Source: Dryocosmus kuriphilus
Taxonomy: Eukaryota; Arthropoda; Insecta; Hymenoptera; Cynipidae
Reading direction: 5' to 3'
DNA length: 64,000 nt
Assembly (NCBI GenBank): GCA_038277395.1
Contig: CM076189.1
Span: forward strand, 79,287,421 to 79,351,420
A program made the position numbers and the translations under genes. This document shows positions 22,264-33,175 of the stretch, piece by piece. Positions within the stretch are counted from its first letter, which is position 1. Each line of letters opens with the position of its first letter. The notes beneath the pieces are model-generated. The model made no database searches, had not been told where the DNA came from, and saw nothing but the letters and a program-made list of their open reading frames with translations.

Positions 22264-23760
22264 GCATAACATTCCTTGTATGTATAAAATATTAACATTT
22301 TCTATTTAACTTAATTTAATTTTGTTTTACGTAATTTTCAGTTTATCGGAAGTCGATTTGGCCGAAAATTTTATTTTAAGAAATTATCATTGAACATAAT
22401 TTTTATTTTTCGGAAATAGCTAATTGTGAAGTATTTAAACCTTCTCTTTAATTAAATCAAAAAAATTTATTACTACTATTGAAATGAAAAATCACGCTTT
22501 CTAGGTCTTTATTTTTAATTTAAAATAAAATTTCATGTTCTTTGAAAGAGATTTATAGAAATTTAGGAACTTAGAAACTCAGGAAATTTTATATAATATT
22601 TAAGTACTTTTATAGATTTCGAAACGAAAGGTTTTTTAAACATCTTCTCAGTTTTTTGTTATTTAAATTGTCCAAATTTTAATTGCAAGAACGCGATAAA
22701 AAACTTACAATTTTTTTTATATTAAACGATTTTTAGAACACCATGAATTTTTATAAATTTATAAATTTAGGAAATTTTGTACAAACTTTTTTAGTTAGTT
22801 AAACTAACAAAAAATAGATTGACTGACTACAAAAATACCAGAAATTTTTTCTTTTAATTTTTCAGATTTTTTTAGAGGATGGTTAGGAAATATTTAGAAA
22901 TTATTTATTATTAAGCCCTTAAAAAGCCTGTAAACCTTTAATGTCCCTAAAACCCTTGGAATAACTAGAACCCTTTTAAACCCCTTAAAACCCTAAGACT
23001 GTCTTAAGGTCCTTTAAATCCCGTAACGTGCCTTATAATATTTAAAATATCTTAAAATCCTTAAAAACGTAAAAAAATTATTTTCCTTTCTTGTAAAGTC
23101 TTTGGAGTCTTGTAGTGTTGTGTGCATAAAAACTTCTATTGTTTAAACCGTAGAAATTATATTTCTGAATGGAATTTTTTTTTTAATTTCCATTTTGGTG
23201 GAATAGTTTCCAAAATTTTATAGGAAAAATTGGACAAAAATTTTTAAAAATTGTTACTTCCGTAGGAGAATGATATTTCCTACTCGAAAGGAAAGAAAGA
23301 TTTGAAAAAATGAGTTTCCATCTTGCTGAAAAAACTTCTAAACCTGTATTGGAAAAATTGCGCAAGAATTAGGGCAAATCGAGATTATCCTAGGAACTGT
23401 AAAAATCATGAAGGATGATAATTCGGGAAAATAAGAATTATGCCAAATCGAAACTCATTTAAATTAATATTATCTCAAACAATAACTTGGAAAAATCCAA
23501 TTATGACAAGTAATAATTCGGGTAAATAAAAATTATGGTAAATAATAATTCGTTGAAATAAAGTCAGGCCTAATAGAGTTCCTGTAAATTTAAGCTGGGA
23601 CGAAATAAAATTTGCAGAAGGGAATTAAAAATAATGAAAGAATATTCAGAGCAATTCTTGAGAATTTAATGGAATTAGAGAGAAATCTATTAAATTATAA
23701 AATTATGGAAAATCAGCGCAAATTTGGCAGGATCAAATATAAAATATAAAAATTTAATAA
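22264..23760. repeat. Non-coding backbone of the repeated unit
   Basis: AT-rich sequence recurring elsewhere in the window. 22340-22420 (CGGAAGTCGATTTGGCCGA) resembles 28730-28780, 54170-54200, 56450 and 63310. A short CCTTAAA tract lies at 22915-23070. 23180-23700 resembles 12320-12900 and 54540-55050. No gene. Confidence 0.5.
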
Positions 23761-23762
23761 TA

Positions 23763-24997
23763 CGAGTTCTCTCCGAAAAGTATCCAGAATATCTTCAGAA
23801 CTCCACGCTGGTGTTATTTGTCAGTTTTCGAAATAGCCCCTAGTGCACTCGTCACATTTACTTGAATCGTTTCTGTGTCGTCAAACCGGTGTCTTTTGAG
23901 TGGGGTTTTCAATTTTGGAAATGGACAAAGGTGACAGGGAGCCATGTCAGGACAGTGTGGAGGCTGGCGAAGCTGTACGACTTTGTGATTTGTCAAATAT
24001 TGCTGCAAAATGTTCGATGAATGCGCTCGCGCATTATCATGGTGAATATGCAATTCAAAGCTTGACCATAGCTGAGGGCGCTTCCTTCTAATTGTTTCAA
24101 GCAATCTTTTCAGAACTTCACGATCAAATTCTTCATTGAATGTGTATCCTGTAGGAGCATATTTGTGGTGCACAACATCTTCATAATCGAAAAAGCTATC
24201 AACATTGAGAGTTGACGTTGCTCCGACTTTGACGTGCTTTTTCGGTCGTAGTCTGCATGGAAGCTTCCACTCTGAAGACTGTTGTTTTGTTCCGGTCTCA
24301 TACCAACAACCCATGATTCATCATCAGTAATAATCTTCTTGAGTACATTTTCATCATCAGAAGCCATTTCCAAGTTGACCTGAGCGACTTCAAAGCGAAG
24401 CTTTTTCTGCTCTGTGAGAAATTTTGGAATGACTTTTGCACACACACACGAGTCATTCCCAGTTTCTCGGTTAAAATTTTGCAAAAATTAGTTTTCGGTA
24501 TTCTAAGATCATATTTTAGTTCAAGCACAGCCAACCAGCGATCTTATTTGATCGTAGGTTGCACACGCTCGAAATCTTTCTGTGTTGTTGTGCTTGGTGG
24601 ACGGCCGCAGCGCGAATCACTGTCAACAGATTAGCGGCGATCTTTAAACCGCTTATAACACTCACATATCTGGCTTTCACCCATACAGTCATCCCCAAAG
24701 GCATTTTGGATCATTTCAGCTGTTTCCGAATAAGTCTTTTCAAGTTTAAAGCAAAACTTGATGCAAATTCGTTGTTCAACTTTTTCGTTCAATTTGAGCA
24801 GCAAACAAATCCGCCGGACGCCAAAAAGACTCCGTACACAAATGCACGTTGTGTGCGAACTAAGGTGCCTAAACAAAAACTGCGGCATCGGAGGAGTTCC
24901 TGAAGAGTTGCAGTTTACAATGGTACCCGGTAGAGGGTCCTCGAACGTTATGGCGCGGAGATTGAAAGGTATTCCGGATACTTTTGAAGAGAACTCG
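23763..24997 (-). mobile_element. Mariner element A (decayed)
   Basis: Flanked by TA (23761-23762 and 24998-24999). Ends are CGAGTTCTCTCCGAAAAGTA and, in reverse complement, CGAGTTCTCTTCAAAAGTAT. It is 1235 bp, a normal mariner length, with the transposase on the minus strand. Confidence 0.9.
23814..24888 (-). pseudogene. Mariner A transposase pseudogene
   Basis: The N-terminal DNA-binding region (24888-24631, KLNEKVEQRICIKFCFKLEK) and the catalytic region (to 23814) lie in different frames with several shifts. HHDNARAHSS keeps the second Asp, but the third position reads CPDMAPCHLCPF, where His replaces the expected catalytic Asp. It is therefore inactive even apart from the frameshifts. 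Confidence 0.85.
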
Positions 24998-25125
24998 TAT
25001 TTATTTCATTCTGTTCCTCGTGCCGTATGGAAAATTTTAATCATTACATGAAGGAATGAACAACTCAGAATGGAATCTCTTAAGTAAACATCTTTGAAAA
25101 CAAATATATATGTATTAATTGCTGC

Positions 25126-25168
25126 TTGACACGAACGTGAGAAATATAGTATTAGTAAGAGACTTAAT
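25126..25168 (-). pseudogene. Relic of signal-peptide exon 1 (secreted family)
   Basis: The reverse complement reads like the other exon 1 copies (TCTTACTAATACTATATTTC), but the start codon is ATT and the donor side is missing. It lies upstream of the conserved block next to the mariner B insertion. Confidence 0.5.
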
Positions 25169-25248
25169 TTTTTTAAATATTAACGTTAATAAAATAAGTT
25201 GAACTAATTTTGTTAAGGGATTACATATCTCGATAAATAACTGCTATA

Positions 25249-26570
25249 CGAGGGCCTACCCAAAAGAAACCGAACTACTTTTGTACAAAGTTATTATTTT
25301 GATTTTTCTACAAAAAACATTTAATCTCCTTCAAAGTACTCTCCATTGGAGACAATACACTTATCTAATCTTTTATTCCATTGTTCGAAACATTTTTTAA
25401 ATTCCTCTTTTGTGATGCTTGACAGCGCCTCCGTCGTTTTTTCCTTCACTTCAGCTACGTTCGCAAAACGCTTTCCTTTCATGTCCCTTTTCATCCGGGG
25501 GAATAAAAAAAAGTCACAGGGGGCTAAATCGGGTGAATAGGGTGGGTGAGGAACAGTGGCCATGCTATTTTTGGTCAAAAATCGGCGCACAGAAAGAGCT
25601 GTGTTAGCAGGGGCGTTGTCGTGGTGGAAAAACCAGTCCCCCGACTGCCACAAATCAGGCCTTTTCCGTCGTAAACTGTTGCGCAATCTTTTCAAGGCTT
25701 CCAGGTAAAATGCCTGATTAACTGTCTGACCCGGTGGAACAAATTCTGAATGGACGACTCCTCTCACATCGAAAAAACAAATGAGCATCGTCTTAATGTT
25801 TGACCTCACCTGACGAGCTTTTTTAGGGCGAGGCGAATTTTGAGTCTTCCATTGAGTTGACTGTTGCTTAGTTTCAGGATCGTATCCATAACACCACGAT
25901 TCGTCACCTGTTATGACCTTGGAAAAAAAGTTTGGATCATTTTGGAATTCCTCCTTCAAAGCAGAGCATGCTTGCACGCGGCCTTGGTTTTGCTCTGCAG
26001 TCAGCAGTCGAGGAACAAATTTTGCAGCCACCCTTCTCATCCCCAATCTTCACTTAGAATTCTCTGTACTGAACTCCAACTCACGCCAGATTTCTCCACA
26101 ACTTCTTCGATGGTCCTTCGTCGATCTTCCAGGATGATTTCGCGAATTTTTTCAACATTTTCGTCGGTTCGGGCCGTCGAAGGACGTCCAGAGCGAGGTT
26201 GATCGTCAATTGACATTTCCCCACTTTTAAAACGAGAAAACCACTCGAACACTTGAGTTTTTCCCATAGCATCATCCTTGTAGGCCGTTTTTAACATTTG
26301 AAGAGTTTCTGTGCCCGTTTTCCCGAGCAGGAAGCAAAACCTCACGTTGGCACGCTGATCACGAAAATCAACCATCACAAAAAACGACGAGTGCGCAAAG
26401 CAACAGTCACAAAAAAAATTACACACACCAAATGCAACCTTACACAGTGATAGCAGTTGGCATACTAACTGGAGAAAAGTGCCTCTACACGCACCTACCG
26501 GCAAAAACCCGTTACTACAACAACTCCGCTCCCCACAACATCAGTTCGGTTTCTTTTGGGTAGGACCTCG
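25249..26570 (-). mobile_element. Mariner element B (nearly intact)
   Basis: Flanked by TA (25247-25248 and 26571-26572). Ends are CGAGGGCCTACCCAAAAGAA and, in reverse complement, CGAGGTCCTACCCAAAAGAA, matching for about 30 nt. It is 1322 bp. Only one frameshift is seen in the transposase, so it is the youngest-looking mariner here. Confidence 0.93.
25321..26375 (-). pseudogene. Mariner B transposase, one frameshift
   Basis: ATG at 26375 (MVDFRDQRANVRF) opens the N-terminal domain with two helix-turn-helix regions (GRPSTARTDENVEKIREII and SGVSWSSVQRILSED). The frame is lost at about 26043, near a G run, and the second ORF (26046-25321) carries the rest. Catalytic residues are all present: TGDESWCYGYD, FHHDNAPAN and YSPDLAPCDFFLF. 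There are 34 residues between the last two aspartates, the mariner D,D34D signature. One single-base change is the only defect I see, so recent activity in this genome is likely. Confidence 0.9.
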
Positions 26571-26576
26571 TATATA

Positions 26577-27854
26577 CGAGGTGTGTTCAAAAACTAAGGT
26601 GTCTTTTTAAATTTCGCGGGATACATACATTCGATCTTCAATTTCTATTTTATTTTATATTGGTACATTTTTTCCGGATAAATGTGCATAGTTTCAAGCG
26701 TATAACATTCTTAGTTTGCTAGAGAGAAGGGTAAAGGTTAGAAGTGTTTCGTGTGATCTTCGATTTTCTGCTGTCGAAAAAAATTGACCAGAGTACTTGC
26801 ATTAAATTTTGTGTAAAAAATGGAATTAAATGCTCAAAAATACTTGAAGTGTTGACAATGGTATACGTTAAGTCTGCTTTGAGCCAGAGAAATTTTATAA
26901 GTGATATAAGCTCTTCCAAGAAGGCCGAGAAGACAACAATGACGAATCTAGCTCTGGATGCCCCAGCACGTCAATAAATGATGAAAACGTTGCAGAAGTG
27001 AAGAATATGCTATTTTGGAATCATCGAATCACTGTTGGAGTAGTTGTTCAAGACGTCGGCATCTCGGTTGGCTCATGCCATGTAGTTCTTTCCGATGTTT
27101 TGGGCATCAAACCTGTGGCAGCGAAATTTGTTCCGAAACTGCTTCATTTTACGACGTCAATAGTGATCCTGATATGCTCAAAATGGTTACAACTGGTAAC
27201 GCATCATGGGGTATACGGTTATGACGTCGAAACCAAAGCCCAATCGTCCCAGTGGAAGACCCCGGAAGAGCCAAGGTCGAAAAAAGCACGTCATGTTCGA
27301 TCAAATGTCAAAGCTTTGCTCACTGTTCTCTTCGATTACCGTGGCGTAGTACATCAAGAGTTCTTACCACACGGTCGCACGGTCAATAAGCAGTATACCC
27401 TTGAAGTTATGTGCCGTTTGCGAGGATCAATACGAGAAAATCGTCCGGAATTGTGGAAAAACTATTCATGGCTTTTGCATTGCGATAATGCACCTGCTCA
27501 CTCGTCGTTGCTTGTGCGTGGCTTTTTGGCGAAAAACAAAACCACAATCATGTCTCAGCCACCATATCCAACGGATTTCGGCCCCTGTGACTTTCTTTTG
27601 TTCCCAAAATTGAAAAGACCCATGAAAGGACGGAGATTTGCAACGATTGAGAAGATAAAGAATGCATCGTTGGAACAACTCCAGGCAATACCAAAAAGTA
27701 CGTATCAGAAGAACTCCGAGGATTCGAAAAAGCGTTGGCACAAGTGTGTTATATCTGAGGGGAGTTACTTTGAAGGGCACGACATAATAATTGATGAATA
27801 AATAAATCTTTTTTCGTAAAGTTAAAAGTCACCTTACTTTTTGAACACACCTCG
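26577..27854 (+). mobile_element. Mariner element C
   Basis: Flanked by TA (26575-26576 and 27855-27856). Ends are CGAGGTGTGTTCAAAAACTA and, in reverse complement, CGAGGTGTGTTCAAAAAGTA. It is 1278 bp. It starts only 6 bp (TATATA) after mariner B ends and is of a different family. It is the fuller relative of the copy at 4649-5594. Confidence 0.92.
26785..27801 (+). pseudogene. Mariner C transposase pseudogene
   Basis: The N-terminal part (from about 26785, DQSTCIKFCVKNGIKCSKIL) and the longest ORF (26998-27801) are in shifted frames. The second and third catalytic aspartates are kept (LLHCDNAPAHSS, PTDFGPCDFLLF). At the first site the frame is shifted, and the neighbouring frame reads TGNASWG, with Asn in place of Asp. 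Inactive. Confidence 0.85.
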
Positions 27855-28991
27855 TACATTATCTATTATTACTTTTATCTGAGAAAGGCGCTTTATTTAT
27901 TTAAAGAAAACAGTGTGAAAGATGAACATATTTATTTCAGAATGTCAAATTCTTCGTATTTTCTAGATTTGTTACATGCAATGTTTATAAAATCAAAATT
28001 ATTTAAGAGTAAAGTATTTGTTCAAGTTTGAATAATTAGGTCAGTAAAACAAAGCTAAAATCATTTTCCTTCTCTTTTAAGTTTCTGTGATATGTAAAAA
28101 AAAATTGGTTAAAACATCTTCTTTTAAGTTTTCAACGTTTCGAGATCCAGTTCAATTTCCTAGCCTTTTATCTTGTTAAATTAACCAAATTTATGCGGAA
28201 TAACTAAATGAAAAACTTAAATTTTTCTTGTTTCTAAAGTTTTTTAAACGAATTGTAGAAATTTTTAGAAATTTAAAATATGGTAACCTTAATAAGTTTT
28301 ACAAAATTCTCTAAGTTTAAGAATAACAATGAAAATAACTGATGAGTTTCAATAAAATTATACAAATGTATTTATAAAATTTTTCATTTAATGAATGCAA
28401 TAAATTTTTATAAATTACAAAATTTATAGTTTTCTAAGTTTCCAATTTTCTTCTAAGAAATCTTTAAAATAGAAAAATTACAGATTTTTCATAGAGTTCA
28501 CTCAACTAAATTTGGTTAATTCAACTAAACAGAAAACTCATAGAATGTTTTCAAAAGTTTTTGTTTATAAATTTCTAAAAATTTCTAAATACAAATCTTT
28601 CCCAGCTTCTAGGTTCCTGAGTTCTAGAAATTTCTTCTAAAATATTTTGAAATTTTTATTACTACTAAATATAAGATATCAAGCTTTTTTATACAATTTT
28701 ATTTTATTTCATGTATATAATTTTCATTTTACAGAAAACCCATTTGACCGAAATTTAATTTAAGCGATTAGTCATTTAATATAACTTTATTTTCCCTTTC
28801 TTTCATCTTTCATCATTCTGAGCTCGATAACAACAACAAATTCATGTTCGCTTTAGAAAATTTAATTTGAGTTGCTTAAAACCCAAAACTAGGAAAACTC
28901 ATTTTCAGACATAAAATATGAACGCTATAGCGGTTTATCTCTCATGTTTTATCTTAATAATTACCTTATTCAATTCAAATTTTGATTTGAA
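27855..28991. repeat. Non-coding backbone of the repeated unit
   Basis: Begins with the promoter-side block TTACTTTTATCTGAGAAAGG, cut from its other half near 25240 by mariners B and C. It continues through blocks shared with 13400-13670, 31150-31440 and 55530-55860, and ends at the 3' side of gene 2. Confidence 0.55.
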
Positions 28992-31032
28992 TTAATTGCA
29001 TGGACGCTGTAGAGAATCGCTTTTTACAGTTATAAATTTAAACAAGTCTTTCAATTCCAAGCGGGGGTTTGTTGTGGTTTCCGCGATTTCTCTCGAGTTC
29101 ATACGTTCAAACGTGCCGCCGTTTATGCGAACTTTTATCCTATTTCCCCTGGAATTATATATTCCTCGAAGAAGCTTCATATTCTCCAATATTGCGAAAA
29201 CCTCGCCATCGATTGTTGATAATACAATATATTCTTGTTGTAGCATAGGTGGAAATTTGCGAGGATTTTCTACTCTCCTCCTAATGTGTTTATCATCAGG
29301 AAAAACGTATTTTCGTAATTCGAATATCCGGTCAGAATTCCAGTGGGAAATAAGCCGAGTGTAGCCATCTACACCCAGTTCGTGAAATGAAGGATATCTG
29401 GATGGAGGAGACCTGGACCTTCCACGAACAGCAGACGTGACGGAAGGACTCCGATCCCTGACAGGAGAATCTGCAGGAAAAAATAGTGGAATAGTCCTTT
29501 GGAGAACATACTTTTATTCTCATGAACACTAGGAAGCCCAAGAAGAAGGACGAGCATGCTGAGAAGGAACAGGAGGAGGAGTAGGAGGAGATGGAAGAAT
29601 AAAATGTTCAAAAAGTTGGATATTATTGGATATCTCACAGATATTTAGGGGAGGCTTTGAAATATTTTCGCATATCTGAGCCGAAAAACCATTTCGAAAC
29701 ACCCAACCTAATTACTTACGAACATGTTCGCGTCCGACCATTTTTGGTTCACCATTACTGTCCAGTTCTATATTCAGATCGAATCTTCCAGATTCTTCTG
29801 CACCTAATTTGGTAAAAAAGACGCTATTTATTTTAAAAGGTAACACTAACGTTAAAGAGTTACAAATTTTTTGAGTGTAACAATAATGTAAAGTAACGTA
29901 TGAAATTTTCGAATGGTTCAAGGTGAACAAAATTTCTGTGCCTCTTGTTGAGAACAAATCCGTTTCTTTTGTTAATAAAAATTCTCATGTACTTAACAAA
30001 ACTGTTTGAAAGTTCCCTCAGAGCACAATATTTTACAAGAAATGAAACCTTGAATATTTCTAAAAGATGATCAAAGACTTGGAAAGAAATTACTTCTTTG
30101 AGCTTATCTTTCTTCCAGTCCTTCCCATGTCCCAAAACCTCGTAAACCATTTAATCAATTAAAACATGACAATTTTAACCCCTTAAATCTTTGAAATCTA
30201 TTACGAACCCTCTATATCTTCGGAATAACCTAAACTACCTTACAACTCATAAAAATCTTTAAAACAACTAAAATCCATTAAGTATAATAAAATCCTAAAG
30301 CCATTTAGATCCCTTCAGTCCCTTGAACCTTTTAAATCCCATAAAATAAATTAATCCCTTAAAATACTTTGAAATACTTAAAATGTCCTACAATACCCTA
30401 AGTCCCTAAAATTCTTTAAATCATTGAAACTTTCTACTTCAAAAAATTGAAAACCCTTAAAATCCCTTTATATTACTAAAATTCTTTATACTTCTTAAAT
30501 CAACTTTATATATTAAGTACTTACAAACGCTTCAATTTCTTAAAAAATGACTAATTTCATTCAAACTCTTAAAACCTAAGATCGTTTAATATCCTTCAAA
30601 ACCCTTAATATTGCAAAGCTATTCAATTTCCTTCAACCCCTTAAACTCTTTGGATCCATTGCAATCAACTAAACCCTTAGAATTCCTTAAAACGTCTAAA
30701 ATTCCCTAAAATTCCTTAATATCCTTAAAATCTCTTAAAATACCTTGAAAATACGTTAAGAGCTTAAAATCTGTTAAAATACTTCAAATATCTTAAAAGC
30801 CTACATAATTTAATAATATCTTTTTAACTCTCTCTTTTCTGCAATATAGAAAATTTTGATGATTACTTTTAAGAATGAACAATTCAAAATATAAGCTTTT
30901 AAGTAAACGTGTTTAAGAATATATGTGCGTAATATTTTTTATTGGCAATAAATATAATAATCTTTAATACTTACATTTAAAATGAGAGAAACACACCAAT
31001 GTGAAAAATATAATATTAGTAAGAGTCTTCAT
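28992..31032 (-). CDS. Secreted-protein family, gene 2 (three exons, intact)
   Basis: Exon 1 (31032-30975, 58 nt) codes MKTLTNIIFFTLVCFSHFK, a typical signal peptide, and ends at GTAAGT. Exon 2 (29803-29720, 84 nt) runs from an AG acceptor to GTAAGT and reads AEESGRFDLNIELDSNGEP. Exon 3 (29470-28992) follows CCTGCAG and ends at TAA. Phase 1 is kept at both junctions, giving 206 residues. After the signal peptide come an acidic segment, a Ser/Pro/Arg segment (SPVRDRSPS, RGRSRSPPS), then a C-terminal part with YTRLISHW, FELRKYVFPDD, IRRRVENPRKF, EYIVLSTIDGEV and GGTFERMNSREI. Few cysteines, no transmembrane segment after the signal. Intron 1 is 1171 bp, intron 2 is 249 bp. Family and function not recognised; an exported effector-like protein is only a guess. 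Confidence 0.75.
30170..30795. repeat. CCTTAAA-type degenerate repeat in intron 1 of gene 2
   Basis: Irregular CCTTAAA, CTTAAAAT and CCCTTAAA words, the same type and position as in the other units. Confidence 0.6.
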
Positions 31033-31107
31033 ATTTTTGAACAGACAGGTTGATAAGGTAATGAAAATTCATTTCTTTTAGGAACTACGGGTCCCGATAA
31101 GTGGCTG

Positions 31108-31116
31108 TAATATATA
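31108..31116 (-). promoter_or_regulatory. TATA box of secreted-family gene 2
   Basis: The reverse strand reads ATTATATATTACAGCCACTT, about 80 nt upstream of the ATG at 31032. The block TTATCRRGACNCGTAGTTCC that follows, where the transcript should start, is shared with gene 3. Confidence 0.5.
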
Positions 31117-31663
31117 ATCTCTTCCGTTACTTTCATCTGATAATGACACATTATTTACTCTTTAAAAAAAGAAAGTGTAATATGGAAGATTGTCTTTATC
31201 ATATTTGAAATTTTTCGTATTTGCTGGATACGTTACACACAACTTTTATATAATCAGAATTACCAAAGTTGAAAGTATTTGTTAAAGATTGAATAATAAT
31301 GTCAGTAAGATGAAATTTAAAATCATTTTCCTTATCTTTTAAGTTTCTTTTTGTGTATGAGAATTCAACTGTTAAAAGAAATTTGTTTCAAGGAACTTCT
31401 TTAAATTCTCATTTATTTGCGATCCAGTTAAATTCCGTAGGTTTCTCTTCTAGTTAAATTGAAGAAATCTTTCCGCAACAAATAAATAAAAAACTTTGCG
31501 CCTTCTTTTGTCTTTTAAAGTTTTTTAAACGAATTTTAGAAAGTTTTAAAAATTTTAAAATATAAAGGCCGTAACAATTTCTAGAAAACGATCTTTGTCT
31601 AAATTGGCAATTAATATAATTAATGAGTTTCTATCTTTTATTTAAATGCATTTATAAAATTGA

Positions 31664-31676
31664 ACTGCAATAACTG
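31664..31676. repeat. LINE target duplication, left copy
   Basis: ACTGCAATAACTG here against ACTGCAATGACTG at 53792-53804, 12 of 13 identical. Confidence 0.65.
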
Positions 31677-31989
31677 GACTTCCGTTTCCGATACTGAACG
31701 CGAGAGAACTCTTTTGTGACGGGTGTCGGTTTTTTGGCTTTGGTGAAGGATATAAGCGTGTGTCGAGGCAGAAAGTGTAGTGAGTGAGGAGATCAGAGGC
31801 GGTGGAAGAAGGATGAGTGAAGGCAAAGGTTTTAAGGGTGAAGGTAAGCTGTGTGAAGTGGGAGTTGGAGAGTGCGTGAGTAGCTGAGGTTAGGTGTGGT
31901 GGAAATAGTTGCCTTGAAAGGGGGTAGGAGGTAGGGTGAGCGGTAACAGTATAAGGCGGGAAACGTCACGGAGCACAGGGTAAGGTAGG

Positions 31990-33170
31990 ATGTCGTCGGT
32001 TAGAAGTCCAAAAACTGATGCAAGAGGGCAACAGTTACTGGAAAAACGCACAGAACGGCAGGGAGTAAGAGCTGATGAGAATGAAAGCGCGGCGTGTGGG
32101 GGGAAAGAGGACGTGGAGTTTAGTGACAGCAGCGGCGAGGAAAGGTCTTTAACGCCGGCCAGAGAGAGGATGACAGGCAGAAAGGAATCAGGGACGGGTA
32201 TAAGACGTGAAGAACCCTCAAACTTACTGCTCCTTAACAGGCTGGGCAGCGCGGGCTCAAATAGGAGCTTGGATGAATGGCAAAAAAAGGCGAGCGCGAC
32301 CAGCAGTGATGGGGAGGGAAAAAGAAAAAGAGAAGAAGGGGATGATGAGCTAGAGAGGGACAAGGATAACAAGAAGGTTAGGATAAAACGAAAAGCTCTA
32401 GAAAGAGATAGAGGGGAAGGAGAGACGTTTGCATAATTGGAAGCCCTCATAAAAGGGTTTAGAGAGAAAACAAGACGGGGACTTGATGACATGAGCAGGC
32501 AGGGAAATGACGTAAGAGGGAATGTGAGAGAAGTAAGAAAAAAGTGGTAACAGTGCGATAAACTATGGAAAGAGAAGAAATACAAGGTGTGGGAGAAATG
32601 AGGGAGTATAGAGTATAGACAAGGAGAGGTTGACGAGCATAAGAAGAACGAGATAAAACAGCTGGAAGAACGGGTAAGCAAACTAGAAATCAGGAACGAG
32701 CATATAGAGAAGGAAACAGAGAGAATGACAGTAATAAAATGGAGTGATGAGAACATGCGAAATGTGAATAAAAGATTGAATACGAGATTGAGTGAGATTG
32801 AAAGAAAACTGGATGGGGAAGAAAGGGCAAAGAGGAAAAATAACATCATAGTTAAACAGGGGAAGCAGAAATAAAAAATATAATAAGAGATATTCGAATG
32901 CAGATAAAGATAGAAGGAGTTAAGAGAATAGGTGGAGCGAAGGAAGGAAAAGAAGGAATGTTTCTTGTAAAAATAGGAAGTGAGGAGGAGAAAAAGAAAA
33001 TAATGCAGGAGAAAAAATTATTTAGGGAAGAAGGGAAAGAATTGAAGAAGACTTGACATGGAAGGAGAGAAAAAGGAGGTGGCAAATAGAGCAAAGGGAA
33101 TGAGTTAAGGGAATTCACAGAAAAAATAGAAAACGAGTATTGTGGAGAAATGGAAGAAGAAAGAATAGAT
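31990..33170 (+). pseudogene. LINE ORF1 (nucleic-acid-binding protein) pseudogene
   Basis: Open from 31990 to 32436 (MSSVRSPKTDARGQQLLEKR), low-complexity and charged. Then broken frames show a coiled-coil-like piece (LEERVSKLEIRNEHIEKETE, near 32660) and ERAKRKNNIIV. Many stops follow. It feeds directly into the ORF2 linker across the solo LTR site, so the endonuclease has been deleted. Confidence 0.6.
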
Positions 33171-33175
33171 AAGGT

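Noticed and set aside
31890..32849. 319-codon minus-strand ORF rich in Ser, Leu and Phe
   Set aside because: Antisense of the purine-rich LINE ORF1, which lacks stops on that strand by composition.
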